Assembly (NCBI GenBank): GCA_946811185.2 | Contig: OX328105.1 | Location: 41,900,845-41,964,844, forward strand | DNA from: Hippopus hippopus | Lineage: Eukaryota; Mollusca; Bivalvia; Cardiida; Cardiidae | DNA length: 64,000 bases | Reading direction: 5' to 3' | Part shown: positions 34,310-44,850 of the stretch, one piece after another | Position numbering within the stretch: position 1 is the stretch's first letter | How the letters are laid out: each line of letters begins with the position of its first letter | Program-made: the position numbers and the translations under genes | Notes under the pieces: generated by a model | What the model was told of the DNA's origin: nothing | The model's database searches: none | Seen by the model: only the letters and a program-made list of their open reading frames with translations

Positions 34310-34800
34310 CATAGCAAACGAGTCCTGAAAAAAATGTTATTAATGAGCCCTTTGGCGAGCTTAAAATATCTTTTATGTTCATGACTTTTATAAAGTTTTA
34401 TCTCAAAAGTCAACGAATGTAAGATTCGTTTAATCTCATAAGTAAATCTGAATAATAATAGTTCATAGCGTGTAAAACATAATGTGTTTTGAAATTTACA
34501 TGAAGCCTATTCGCTTTTTTGAGAGGTGTATGTATACATCATAGTCGAAAAATACCAAAGAAACTTGCATACAATGATTTTGTTTTAAATCTGTAGATGA
34601 TAAAATTCACAACTTTGTCATGATCAACAATTCTGACTGTTCATTTAGCAGAAAAATTTGAGTCAGCCTTGTTTTAGAAATGGGCGTGTAATTACAGAGC
34701 TTTGACCAAATAGTGCCTATCTGCTTATCTTAAACAAGCGTAAAATAAGAAAATTCGTAATGGTTGTATTACACTGAAAAGATGAGTAGTTATGAGATAG
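34310..34800 (-). repeat. Dispersed repeat L, copy L4
   Basis: Reverse complement carries CAGCCATTACGAATTTTCTT, ACGCTTGTTTAAGATAAGCA and AAATAGGCTTCATGTAAATT blocks shared with L1-L3. Probably the best preserved copy. Confidence 0.6.
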
Positions 34801-34817
34801 AAAATACATGTATGTGT

Positions 34818-34926
34818 GTATCGGACAGTGTAGATTAGAGATCAGACTTAGCGTTCTGTAAGGTCTGATAATGAATCTAGACTGTCCGCTGAAGCGTATT
34901 GAAGCACATAGATCAGCTAAAGAATT
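34818..34926. mobile_element. Family A MITE, partial copy
   Basis: TCGGACAGTGTAGATTAGAG, continuing as ATCAGACTTAGC, pairs with TAAGGTCTGATAATGAATCT, continuing as AGACTGTCCG. One outer end present. Confidence 0.75.
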
Positions 34927-34981
34927 TTAAATTCTAAATGATGTTGCAAGTCGATCCATGATGACATAATGTCCACTGTGG

Positions 34982-36153
34982 TATAATTAAGAAGTAATCT
35001 TCTTTCCATCGTGGTTTATCGTTCAATAAACCACGGTTGTGAGTTATGAGGCACAATAAATAATCCACAAGGGCGATAGCCCGAGTGGTTTATTCATTGT
35101 GCCTCATAACTCACAACGTGGTTTATTGAACGATAAACCACAATAGAAAGAAGATTATTTCGATTCTAACATGACCAAATGTTAATGAAAGGAAAACAAG
35201 TTCATACTTTGTGTAAAATTGCGGATGCGGATAATATTCCATTGAATAAACCACGACTGTTCCACTTACTTACTTATCATTTACATTCTAACATGACACG
35301 TGAATTCGGCTCTATAAACACAGTGCAACGAAAGCGTGGTAAAATCTACGTCATTCTATATAGAGTGACGTCATTCTCTATAAAGTAAGTCGCCTGTGGC
35401 TGTTCCATGTCTTCGCCCTCCGATATTTTTATCAATGGAAATCACTCGACGTAAACAAATCGTCATTTTCCGCTCCTTGACCAAGGAGGCAGGAAAATCC
35501 TCAAGGATTTAACGATAAATTAACTGTTTTTGATAAAAATTGACAACGATGGAACTATATGAAATGTTATCAGTAACATATGTAAATCAAGTGTGTTTTC
35601 AAGTTGAAGGTTAGATCAAAGTAGACCGGTGTTGCATTGGAAATAGGGTTGGGAGTGGTTGGAGTAATATTAAGCTTATTCGAAGCGACTGCGACTCTAG
35701 ATAATGTTTGACGAAACATTCATTCTTCTTCGTCATTTGAAAGGAAGAAATATAATAGTAAAACGGTCCATTTTTTTTTTATGTTATGTTGGATGCATAA
35801 GGTTTTATACCAGTTTTATTTCTATTTGTATTTACCGACCGGTCAGTGGGGTTTTGTTGTGGTTAGAAAATGGAACAGCCAAGGTTTATTCAAGGAAATT
35901 TTATCTGCATCCGCTCTTATACATGAACTTTGAACTTGTTTTCCTTTGATAAAGAGTTGGTCATGTTAGAATCGAAATAACCTACTTTCTATCATGACTT
36001 ATCGTTCAATAAACCACGTTGTGAGTTATGAGGCGCAATGAATAAACCACTCGGGCTATCGCCCTCGTGGATTATTTATTGTGCCTCATAACTCACAACC
36101 ATGGTTTATTGAACGATAAACCACGATAGAAAGAAGATTATTTCTTAATTATA
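34982..36153. mobile_element. Foldback element with hairpin terminal repeats (F)
   Basis: Ends are TATAATTAAGAA and TTCTTAATTATA. Each terminal repeat (34990-35180, 35953-36145) is itself a ~140 bp palindrome built on CGTTCAATAAACCACG, GTGAGTTATGAGGCAC and a GGGCGATAGCCC centre. Inside, CGATTCTAACATGACCAA and its complement continue the outer symmetry. The ~770 bp middle has short ORFs (69 and 81 codons) without known domains. Confidence 0.85.
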
Positions 36154-36267
36154 TCTTTAGTTATTTCGTGGTAAGGTTATACAATGATTGACATTAAATG
36201 GCAATGCCTAGATCTTTTGGACTTTTTCTTCGTTTTCCAACGCTTATTTTTCTTAGCGTTGACGCTT

Positions 36268-36481
36268 TACCATACAACCTGGAGTTAAACATTATCTTGA
36301 AGAAGGTTTTTGAATACATATAGAAAAAAGAGTAATTTCTCTGGTATTTTCTTCTTTTCTTATAACATTGTCTACCTTTTAAAAGACAAATCACGTCATC
36401 TGAGTCACATTTGGTTTGTCCTCTGCAAATGCTCCGAGTTTCGGAGAGTCTAAAATTTTGTCATCTTGTAGAGACTTAAAC
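36268..36481. mobile_element. Family B MITE, diverged copy B25
   Basis: GAAGAAGGTTTTTGAATACA, CTGGTATTTTCTTCTTTTCT, then the tail TGTCCTCTGCAAATGCTCCG and TCTAAAATTTTGTCATCTTG. Confidence 0.7.
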
Positions 36482-36504
36482 TGCCAAAAGAAAAGCACCA
36501 ACTA

Positions 36505-36635
36505 TGGCCAGCGGCTAGGTAAAACCCATTTCTAAGTTCTGTGCCGGACAGTTTAAAGGCAATACAGTTTGATCTTAATCTTCACTGTCTGTAAGACAGA
36601 CCTCAGTCTTTTACTTTGCAGCCTAAGTGTGAAAT
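36505..36635. mobile_element. Family A MITE, diverged copy
   Basis: GCCGGACAGTTTAAAGGC ... GTTTGATCTTAATCTTCACT, continuing as GTCTG, then GCAGCCTAAGTGTG. Confidence 0.6.
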
Positions 36636-37219
36636 TCTTTTAAAACAATTTGTCCTACATTTTTTATTATGGTTAAGTCTAACCTTAATGACATACTAGT
36701 AATGTCTACTGTGGAACAAATGACATTTTCTTTTCTTTATTCTGTGGTACAGTTTATACAGTGACTGACATTATGAGATGATAATACCTGAATCTGTGAG
36801 ACCTTTTGACTTTTTAAACTAGATCTACTTTTATTTCATTTTTCTACGGTCATAATAGCATGCTGATGTCTGGTGCCCTTAAATTCTTTACCAGAACAAA
36901 GAAATAGACTCGTCTAAATTGAAAGTACGGGCAGACGACAGATACAATGCAGCCAAAATAAAAGAGAAGACAATTTTGAGAAAAAAAAAAACAAGTTATT
37001 TTTAGCCAATCAAAGTTAAGAGAATTTATAAAATTCTTGAGAATTAGACAAAAAATGTTATCTTGAAAAGTTATTGAATAATGACACAGGAATGACTGCA
37101 CAAAAATACAAACTAGAACTTACAGTCTAGGACCAGTATTTATTTTCAGATGTACTGAAATGAAAATACCCTTGAAATTAGAATATTTGTTATTTTGTAT
37201 TGTCTAAATATATCCATTC
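36636..37219. other. No feature seen
   Basis: AT-rich. An 83-codon minus ORF at 36850 lacks recognisable motifs. Confidence 0.35.
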
Positions 37220-37424
37220 TTAAACGGTTAACCATTTACCGCACAATCCACGAATTTTAACGCTTCTTAAATCATTGTGAGATGCTGGTAAACAGCATTT
37301 TCTCCTTTTCCCACAATGTTCTCTATCCATTTCAAGGCAAATCTCAGCAATTGAGCCACATGTTGTTGTTTTTATTTTAGACAAGTCTAAAACTTAATCG
37401 TCTGGTCAAGAGTTAAGCTATTTG
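37220..37424. mobile_element. Family B MITE, copy B8
   Basis: ATGCTGGTAAACAGCATTTT, continuing as CTCCTTTTCCCACAATGTTC. Ends TTAACCATTTACCGCACAAT and TCGTCTGGTCAAGAGTTAA. Confidence 0.8.
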
Positions 37425-37439
37425 CGTTAGTGGAAGTCA

Positions 37440-37570
37440 ACAACACTTTACTAGACGACCAAATTTTAGACTTGTCCATATAAAAAGATTCGCAGACGGC
37501 AAATTGAATACTGCATTATGGCTCACATGCTTGGAGTTCTCGAAGACAGCATATAAAGCATTGTGGAAAA
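37440..37570. mobile_element. Half of a family B MITE
   Basis: TTTACTAGACGACCAAATTT, continuing as TAGACTTGTCC, and GCAGACGGCAAATTG are the outer arm, stopping at CATTGTGGAAAAAG. Confidence 0.65.
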
Positions 37571-37889
37571 AGTAGTCTATGATGATATATCTTTGGATTG
37601 CAAAAATACGGCTTTATATGGTGAAGGGTTGTACCATTTTAAGCTCGATTTTATCTGTGTAACACACCATTCAGAGCAGGATACAAGCACTACAAATCAG
37701 CTTCAACAGGCCAATTATGAGTACACCGGAAGTTGTAAACCAGCATCAACTGCTCCTGATTAGAATCACGGATAATTGACATTTTTAGTGGCCAATGATT
37801 GGTTGAAAAAGTAATCGATACGGTCGTTAGCTATTTGTTCCTGTGCATTTTGTTAGATATCGCCTTTTATTTTTGGATGCTATTAATAG

Positions 37890-38072
37890 GACCGGACCAT
37901 CTTTTTCGGCGTAGCTGAATGCGTAGGCTTTTGACCTACTTTTTGGAATTGATATAATCTATTAGAATAATAAAATGAATTTTTGCGATTGGTAAGAAAT
38001 ATGAATATATTTTGCAGCCCTATTTGCGAGCAAGTTTACGCCGTCTATCGTATTCTTGATATTTCTTGTTTT
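37890..38072. repeat. Dispersed repeat M, copy M2
   Basis: CTTTTTCGGCGTAGCTGAAT, GGCTTTTGACCTACTTTTTG and TGATATTTCTTGTTTTA match M1 (10600-10765). Confidence 0.6.
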
Positions 38073-38099
38073 AACTTGGATGAATATGATTGTGAATTC

Positions 38100-38300
38100 A
38101 CCCGTTACAAAACCAAATCGTGTTTAAACGACCCTAAAGGAGAGGGCTTTTGAAACTTGTTGGAAAGGACAAAATGCTGGACACCAGCAATATGTGTTTT
38201 ACCCTTTTCTTATACAAATCACATCATTTTTATCACGTTTAATTTGTCGTCTTTAAAAGCTTTGAATTTGGACCAGTGTGAAATCTTGTCTTATTGTAAA
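38100..38300. mobile_element. Family B MITE, copy B9
   Basis: CGACCCTAAAGGAGAGGGCT, AAGGACAAAATGCTGGACAC, continuing as CAGCA, tail AATTTGTCGTCTTTAAAAGC and TTTGGACCAGTGTG. Confidence 0.7.
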
Positions 38301-38477
38301 TACATTTAAACCAGTCTTTTATCCAGTCTTTTATCCAGCAGGTAGATTTACATGTTTTTTCAAAAATAATCTGAGACGAAAGGAATTGGTGATAACAAAC
38401 ATTATACTCTACTTATCCCAAAATGTTTTAATTGCATTTAGAAACACCATTTTCCTTCCCTTCAAACGTCTTTCCCT

Positions 38478-38620
38478 TGAGGTGTGAGTGTTCTTGAGCA
38501 AGACACTTCAGAGCCCTAGCCTATAGTAATAGTGAAAGCCAGGACATACAAATGTGAACAGTGGCTGTTATATGACTGAAATGATGTTGAAAGCGGCGTA
38601 AACGGCATTTTATTAATCAT
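38478..38620 (+). mobile_element. SINE-like 3' fragment
   Basis: GAGTGTTCTTGAGCAAGACA, continuing as CTTC, and GATGTTGAAAGCGGCGTAAA resemble SINE 3' regions. No tRNA head seen. Tentative. Confidence 0.4.
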
Positions 38621-38639
38621 TCCTTAAATGCACTTGTCG

Positions 38640-38810
38640 TTTTTGTCAGGTCTAAATACGCTATTAGTAGGTTTTGACCGAAAATGTTTTCTGTAGGGAA
38701 CAGTGTAGATCTAAGATCAGAGTGCAGGGTTCATGCAGCCTGATCTTGTATCTATACTGCCTCCAAAAACGCAATGAGTCTTGCTGAGCAATCTGAATAA
38801 TACCTTTAGG
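38640..38810. mobile_element. Family A MITE, copy A12
   Basis: CAGTGTAGATCTAAGATCAG / GCAGCCTGATCTTGTATCTA, continuing as TACTG, at 38700-38760. Ends weak. Confidence 0.7.
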
Positions 38811-38909
38811 ATACATATCTTGTACCGTAAGAGCGCCTGTTTAACGACATAGACCTTTTTGAATTAGGAAAAGCTAACACCGAAATATTGCAATTTAAAT
38901 GGGTTTTTG

Positions 38910-39005
38910 TTTACACAGTGCAGATCGAATATCAGTCTTCGCAGTCTGGTCATAATCTGTACTGTCCTCAAAAACAGCACAGGTTGTGCAGACCGCTCAA
39001 AGGGA
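38910..39005. mobile_element. Family A MITE, core copy A13
   Basis: CAGTGCAGATCGAATATCAG / GCAGTCTGGTCATAATCTGT, continuing as ACTGTCC. Confidence 0.6.
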
Positions 39006-39234
39006 TGATAGATTGATTACAGGAACAATAGAATCACCTTGTCCACTAGTGTAAGGATTGTCTCACTTGATAAGCAGCGATTATAAATCGATTAGACAGC
39101 TTGCTCTCGTCAACTTTTTCTGACGAGGATTCTGAACTTTGATCTACACTGTTCGTTACTGAGATACTTTTCAGGCGAAAACAATTTCGAATCTACAAAA
39201 AATTGGCTTTTAAGTAATGACTTGAAATGATCAT

Positions 39235-39642
39235 TTACCCTAAACTTCTGAATAAAAGATAAATGAAATTTCCAGGTGGCAGTCCAAACTCAAATATTGT
39301 GATTTCAAAAGTGTTCTTACTGGAAAAAAGAAATTCTCATTGTATCGGATACCGTAGATAATAGATCAGACTGCATTTTCTGTGCAGTCTGGGTCAAAGC
39401 TTAACCCCCTCCCCCCACCTAAAAAAAAAATTCGTGCTCAACTCTGCTGAGCATGAACTTTCAAAGCTGTATAATTTTAATTTGATAAACCTTATGGAAT
39501 AACTTCTGAACTTTAGCGCTTTTCTTTGTTTCTGCCTATTTGATCAAAGTCTTCATTTACAATTATAAGCACGGGCACTTATCTCGGATCTACACTGTCT
39601 GCAAAAGCGCACTAATTCGCGATTAGCAGCCTAACATTAATG
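39235..39642. mobile_element. Family A MITE A14, split by another repeat
   Basis: The left part (CCTAAACTTCTGAATAAAAG ... AGATCAGACTGCATTTTCTG, continuing as TGCAGTCTG, to ~39390) and the right part (CGGATCTACACTGTCTGCAA ... TTAGCAGCCTAACATTAA, from ~39584) are separated by ~190 bp holding a CTCAACTCTGCTGAGC palindrome. Confidence 0.65.
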
Positions 39643-39905
39643 GCTTGCAACACGCGAAAAGGGGCATTCGGACATTTGCGTAAAGTGTCGTCTCGGATCA
39701 GCCTGCGCACTCCGCGCAGGCTAATCCAAGACGGCACTTTATGACTACATTAGATTTTGTGCTACAGTAGACTTTAGCAAAACAGAAATTACATAAAAAC
39801 GGAAAGTGTCGTTTCGGATTAGCCTGCGCGGAGTGCGCAGGCTGATCCGAGACGACACTTTACGCAAATGTCCGAATGTCCCTTTTCGCATGTTGCAAGC
39901 CATTT
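39643..39905. mobile_element. Family D MITE, copy D2 (full length)
   Basis: ATGGCTTGCAACACGCGAAA, continuing as AGGGGCATTCGGACATTTGC, and its complement at the right end. Two internal hairpins share CAGCCTGCGCACTCCGCGCA / GCCTGCGCGGAGTGCGCAGG. Confidence 0.92.
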
Positions 39906-39929
39906 AATGTAAAGCAACGTAGCCCTTCA

Positions 39930-40160
39930 GCCCTTTACCGAACAACCCAGAGTTTTAATAACCTCGGGTAAAAGGATTCAGGTGTCTGTAAACATTATGG
40001 TAAAAGGAGAGACTGCTGGCAACAACCAATTTCCCTGTTTTCAACAATGTTTTACTCTTTTAAAGACAAGTCACATTTTTTTACTTTTTTTTTTCATTCC
40101 TTCTAAATTTGTCGTCTGCAAATACTTTCGATTTCGACAAGTAGATTGATAAGAGTTAAC
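39930..40160. mobile_element. Family B MITE, copy B10
   Basis: CCTTTACCGAACAACCCAGA left and GATTGATAAGAGTTAAC right; core GAGAGACTGCTGGCAACAAC weak. Confidence 0.7.
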
Positions 40161-40249
40161 GAATGAAATTACCCTTTGAGCGTTCGCATAACCAAACACT
40201 TATTTTTAAGTCAAGAGATTAGATCTGTATGATTGCAATTTCCAGGACC

Positions 40250-40350
40250 TTTTAGTCCAGAATGTCTCGGCATAAAGGACAGTGTAGATTAAAGATCAGA
40301 CTGCACGTTTTACACTGGCCGCAAAAGTAACTATAGTTGTAGAAGGGTCT
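40250..40350. mobile_element. Family A MITE, core-deleted copy A15
   Basis: GGACAGTGTAGATTAAAGAT, continuing as CAGACTGCACG, is joined directly to TTTTACACTGGCCGCAAAAG. The second stem half is mostly gone. Confidence 0.65.
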
Positions 40351-40504
40351 TTAAGGGATAGAAAAAAAAAATAAGTACATGTATTTTATTGCAGATTATC
40401 GATGAATGGTTAGGAAGGATGGTACATACAATGATACAGTGGTGGGCGACCGCGATTAATTGTCCGTGTATAAATTTCTGAACCAGATTAAACCCTGTAC
40501 TATA

Positions 40505-40990
40505 CACAGTCAGTGTTTTAACAACCCTGAAGAAGAAGCCTTTTGAAAACGTGGTGAACAAAAGGAGAAAATGCTGGTGCTGGTGGCCAGCATTTTTCTC
40601 CTTTTTCCCCACATGTTTACTTCGTTTTCACAGACAAGTTTCATCATTTGCTGCTTACTTTCATTTCTCCTTTTTCCTAGAATGTTTTCTACCCCTTTCA
40701 GAGACAAGCTTCATCATGTGCCGGTTACCACCATTTTTTTTTCTCACTTGCAGAGACAAGTTTTCATCATTTGCTTGTTACCACCAACTTTTCTCTTTTT
40801 CCTTTAGAATGGTTCCTACCCCATCAGAGACGAGTTTCATTAATTGCTGGTTACCAGCATTTTTTTTTTTTTCTTCAGACAATGTTTTTTTTTACCCTTT
40901 TCAGAGAATTTTTTTCATCGTCTGAGCCACATTTGATTTGTTGTTTGAACTTGGAAGAGTTTTAAAATTTTGTCATTTGGCAAAGATTCA
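40505..40990. mobile_element. Family B MITE B11 with internal amplification
   Basis: Standard ends (TTTTAACAACCCTGAAGAAG; TTTGTCATTTGGCAAAGATT, continuing as CAAC). After the core the segment CATTTTTCTCC...AGAGACAAGTTTCATCATTTGC...GGTTACC is repeated about five times (40586-40925), roughly doubling the usual ~230 bp length. The overlapping 124-codon F/S-rich ORF is an artefact. Confidence 0.85.
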
Positions 40991-41594
40991 ACCCATGTCA
41001 TAAATAGTTTTCGTAAAAAAAATATCGGGGATCATATATGTAGACGAATTGATACCAGTATAGAGAACAGGAACAAGATCAGACAACTTATATATTAAGG
41101 TTGATGTAAGTCTTTTACCCGCCACAAAATACAGATATGGTTCAGAAAGGAACGATAAAGTTTGGCACACTGTGATTCGGGAAACAAATGAATGCTAGTT
41201 AGTCAGTCAAACTATAAATGTCATTATAGCGCCCATTATAACTTTAGTTGCTTTTTGTGATGTGCAGTGCAGCCTGATCTTGAATCTACATTTTGTGACA
41301 TTTTTTCGAGAAATTCTGGCAAAAACGTCGTTAAACTCGCAATATTTGCGTCTTATTTAAAAGGGCATTAAAAAACCAGATGTTGACCCAAAATCTTTCT
41401 GCGCGGATAAAGTTGAAAAAAATCAAACGGGCGTGACTTTTACCCTAAGTTAAGGTAAAACAACAAAGGAAAATGCTGAAAAAAAAATAAGATTTTTCGA
41501 GTGAAAAAGAATAGAACGTTGAAATCGCAGAGTTTGGGTTTCAACTATTAACTGTAGTTGATTTAATTCATCTTACAATTTAACTCTATAACAA
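40991..41594. other. No gene; family A fragment
   Basis: 41260-41300 (GTGCAGCCTGATCTTGAATC, continuing as TACA) is half of an A core. Otherwise nothing seen. Confidence 0.35.
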
Positions 41595-41814
41595 ACAACC
41601 TCGTGTTATAACGACTCTGGAGAAGGAGGGTGTTTAAAAAAAGAAACATCATGGAATAGAAGGAAATGCTGATAAAATCCATTTTCCATAATGTTCTCTA
41701 CCCTTTCAGGGTCATTTCCTGTCATTTGCGTCACTTTTGAATTGTCGTCTGCAAATACTTTGAATTTAGACCAGTCTAAAATTTGACGTCTGGTAAAGAG
41801 TTAAGTTTAACAAG
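41595..41814. mobile_element. Family B MITE, copy B12
   Basis: GGAAATGCTGATAAAATCCA, continuing as TTTTCCATAATG, tail AATTGTCGTCTGCAAATACT and GACGTCTGGTAAAGAGTTAA. Confidence 0.75.
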
Positions 41815-41895
41815 CTCACTCTGATTTATTGTTTCTCACAGCGGGAAGTTTCACACAGGAAATAACTGACAATCATTTGTGGAATTACAATTTTT

Positions 41896-42133
41896 AACCC
41901 TTTTCATTCTTTACTAGATGACAGAATTTCAGACTGGTTCAAACTAAAAGCACTTTGCAGACGACACATAAAATGTGACTCGCATGACGGGAATTTTTCT
42001 GTGACAGGCTAGAAATCATTTTGAAAAAAGGAGAATATGCTGGTTACCAGCATTTTCTTATTTTCCCACGATGTTTTCAAAAGCATTCTTTATTTGGGTA
42101 ATTAGAACATTAGACTGTTTGTTGGGGAGTAAA
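41896..42133. mobile_element. Family B MITE, copy B13 (inverted neighbour of B12)
   Basis: Starts with the opposite end (TTCTTTACTAGATGACAGAA, TGCAGACGACACATAAAATG). Core ATATGCTGGTTACCAGCATT at ~42030-42056. B12 and B13 form an inverted pair 80 bp apart. Confidence 0.8.
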
Positions 42134-42369
42134 GGCCAAAAAATGGACGAACTTAATACTTTCTGTCTAAAAAAGACCCAGACATTCAAGTTTCAAGGGT
42201 AATTTTAAGGGCTGGGTCCATAAAGTTTGCATGTACATACAATGATCTGTCTGCATGATCTTTGCAATCTAATTTTGTTTCAATAATGTTCACATAAGCA
42301 GCAAACACATAGCTTTTAGCCAACGGGGTCTAATCTTATCTTTAATTGTATTGAATTCCTTGGCGGTGT

Positions 42370-42490
42370 GTTACCCTTTTATGCATTAAAACCGAAATTC
42401 AAATACTTATAGAGACAGCAGAGATCAAGATCAGGCTGCACAAAACGTGCAGTCTGATTTTGGGTCTACACTGTCCGCCTCTATGCCAGA
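42370..42490. mobile_element. Family A MITE, copy A16
   Basis: GAGATCAAGATCAGGCTGCA / TGCAGTCTGATTTTGGGTCT, continuing as ACACTGTCCG. Confidence 0.7.
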
Positions 42491-42779
42491 TAGTACAAGT
42501 TTACAAAGGCAACACTGAAACTGCAATAGCTGCACCTATAGGACTGACTTAGAATGTCCGTTTCTGTTTATTTAGCACACAGAGTGTTTAGATTTGATAA
42601 ATGTAAACGGATTTTGAAATCTTGATCCAAATATTTATTTACGGGGATCATTGATCAGGGCTTATCTTCAGGCATTTTAGAGCTGTCGTGTGGGAGTTGA
42701 TGCCTTTTAAAACATCTTTATTTGCTTTTCGCTTCACCTAATAGGTTATATCTGTGTATTGAAATTTATAAGAACGAGA

Positions 42780-43065
42780 CCTTTTCGCATCTTTGACAGG
42801 TGTCTAAGCCCTGACAAAAAATAGTTCCAAAGAAACTCATGTATAACGTTCACGTTTGTTTTAAATCTAAAGATTAGAATAGTGAAGCTTTGTTAAGATC
42901 GCCAACTTGACATTTAAACTAACCAGAAAATTTAAATCAATCTAGATCAAGATGGGAAACTTGACCAATGACGGGACCGTTTGCTAATCTCTAAGGTGTG
43001 TAAGTAAAGACAGTCGTAAAGCCTATGTTACACTGAAAACAAAGGTAGTTATGTGATCAATAAAT
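42780..43065 (-). repeat. Dispersed repeat L, copy L5
   Basis: AAAAATAGTTCCAAAGAAAC, continuing as TCATGTATAACG, and TTAAATCTAAAGATTAGAAT match L4. The other end is eroded. Confidence 0.5.
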
Positions 43066-43079
43066 GTCTTTAGCCTATT

Positions 43080-44165
43080 GCATGCTTTTCGGTAGTTTAT
43101 CAGGAAAAAATGGTGGATTATAAGGTTATTCATGGTTACGACCAGTGAAATTTACCGTTCATGTTTCCGTAACTCTTCAATTGAAGGCGAAAATAGTTGT
43201 TCCGGCGCACTAGTTACCTAGGTACACTCTCTTGCACTACGGATCATTCCCATTCACCTCTGTAGTTGGCTCAGAAAGTAGTCCGTCATCGGGTGATATT
43301 TTCGTCACATGACCATAACTCAAAATGGCGACACAAACGCCGGTGAAAGAAAGACCAATATCGATTGTTTTGTGTGCTGTTCAAACAGCATACGGCCAAT
43401 CAGACTTAGTGGTAGGAAATGTGAAAAAGAGTGATTTTCTGAAAAGCTTAAAAGTCTTTTAAAGGACGATAACTTGTTTTTTAATCTTACAAACTTAGAT
43501 CCATCGGTGTGTCAAAACTGTTGTCATCATTCATGGGCGCAGCCATTTTTGTAACAATTGGCGTAAGATTCTGATCAGTAAAGAAGCTCGAAAAAAATAG
43601 TTCCATTGTAAACAGGTAAATTCATCAGTTTTAATGCACCTATAATGTATCCAGAATCATATTTCCTTTGTCTACTTTATTATGTTACACATGAAACAGT
43701 TAAACAGTAACAAAACATGCTTTCCTCGGTTTGACAAGATTCTTGTCATTTAGCCCATTGCAGAGATGTATGGTGAGAGTAACAAACGACAACTCTGCTC
43801 GGAGATTGACCTAGGTAAACAGTGCGTGCCATTTAACCACACGGAAACATGACGTAATTTACGCGCATCTACCCTATGTTTCACGCGCTTTACATAATAT
43901 TGCAATGCGTTGTTATGTGAGAGAGGTACGCCACGGTGATTACTAAAAACAATACTGGATTTTAATGAATTTCCCAACAAAAAAGGGGTTAGAAGCATAG
44001 AATAAACAGAATTTTTTTTTTCAGTGACAGATCGAAATTTATTTTCATCTCGTGAACATCATCGTTAGCATTTTCTCTCGTGGCTGCGCCACTCGTAAAA
44101 ATAACGTTATTACCGATGATGTTCACTGATGAAACAAATTTCGATCTTTCACCGAAAAAACAAAT
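43080..44165. repeat. Dispersed repeat G, copy G2 (long form)
   Basis: Same start (TGCTTTTCGGTAGTTTATC) and same palindromic end (CTCGTGAACATCATCG, GTGGCTGCGCCAC, ACCGATGATGTTCAC) as G1. It adds ~580 bp at about 43228-43808 absent from G1. That segment contains a 45-codon ORF starting ATGGCGACACAA at 43326, unrecognised. Confidence 0.7.
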
Positions 44166-44639
44166 ATCCTCTGTCTATTTCACTGTCATCGGAATACGTG
44201 TACAGATGTAAAATAAAATAGAATTTAAAAAAAAATGATTGCGTGTTCACGTTTTTCTTCTTCTTTTTCTTCTTTTCCGGTTCTTCCCTTTCTTCGGATT
44301 GCTTATTAGAAACAATTGAATTCCGAATTGAAATAATAACTTGGTTATAGATTAGAATAATGTGGGTAATGGTGCTGTATGATATTGATTCGCAAACGGT
44401 TATTGATCCAAATCATTATTCCCGATCATTGATGAAGGCATTCTCGGTCATTCAAGAGCTGTTGTTTGGGTGTAAATGCATTTTATTATTTTTTTTTCCA
44501 CCCGATAGGTTAAAAGTTGGCAAAGCAGTTAAGTCAACACAATTCTAAAATTGTAGTTTTCAGTGTTTTTTTTTTTCAAAGGCTCAAAATGCAAATCCAC
44601 AGTTACCAGGGGAGAAAAGTTCCTGAGCGTATTACGCAT
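44166..44639. other. No gene; pyrimidine-rich tract
   Basis: 44248-44300 is a T/C-rich tract. A 62-codon ORF at 44360 shows no domain. Confidence 0.35.
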
Positions 44640-44850
44640 TTGACTCTGTCAGTGCCAAATATAAACTTGACCACTTTTGACGGCTGAAAATGCAATCTGC
44701 TGAAGCCGAGAAAAAATTTTTTTAGACTAGGCTATACAATCGGACGGTATAGATCCAAGATCAGACTGCACGTTCTGTGCAGTCTGATCTTGATCTATGC
44801 CGTCCGCAAAAGCCCCTGTATTCGCCCATTGCACTGAAAGGGACAACTCT
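44640..44850. mobile_element. Family A MITE, copy A17 (perfect core)
   Basis: CGGACGGTATAGATCCAAGA, continuing as TCAGACTGCACG, pairs with TGCAGTCTGATCTTGATCTA, continuing as TGCCGTCCG at 44745-44812. Outer ends diverged. Confidence 0.85.

Noticed and set aside
35179..35949. Two ORFs inside the foldback element
   Set aside because: 69 and 81 codons, no domains; insufficient to call a transposase.
40551..40925. 124-codon F/S-rich ORF that looks like a membrane protein
   Set aside because: It is the tandemly amplified interior of a family B MITE; the apparent repeats are nucleotide repeats.
43326..43463. 45-codon ORF in repeat G2
   Set aside because: Good start context, but short, unrecognised and inside a repeat; not listed as a gene.
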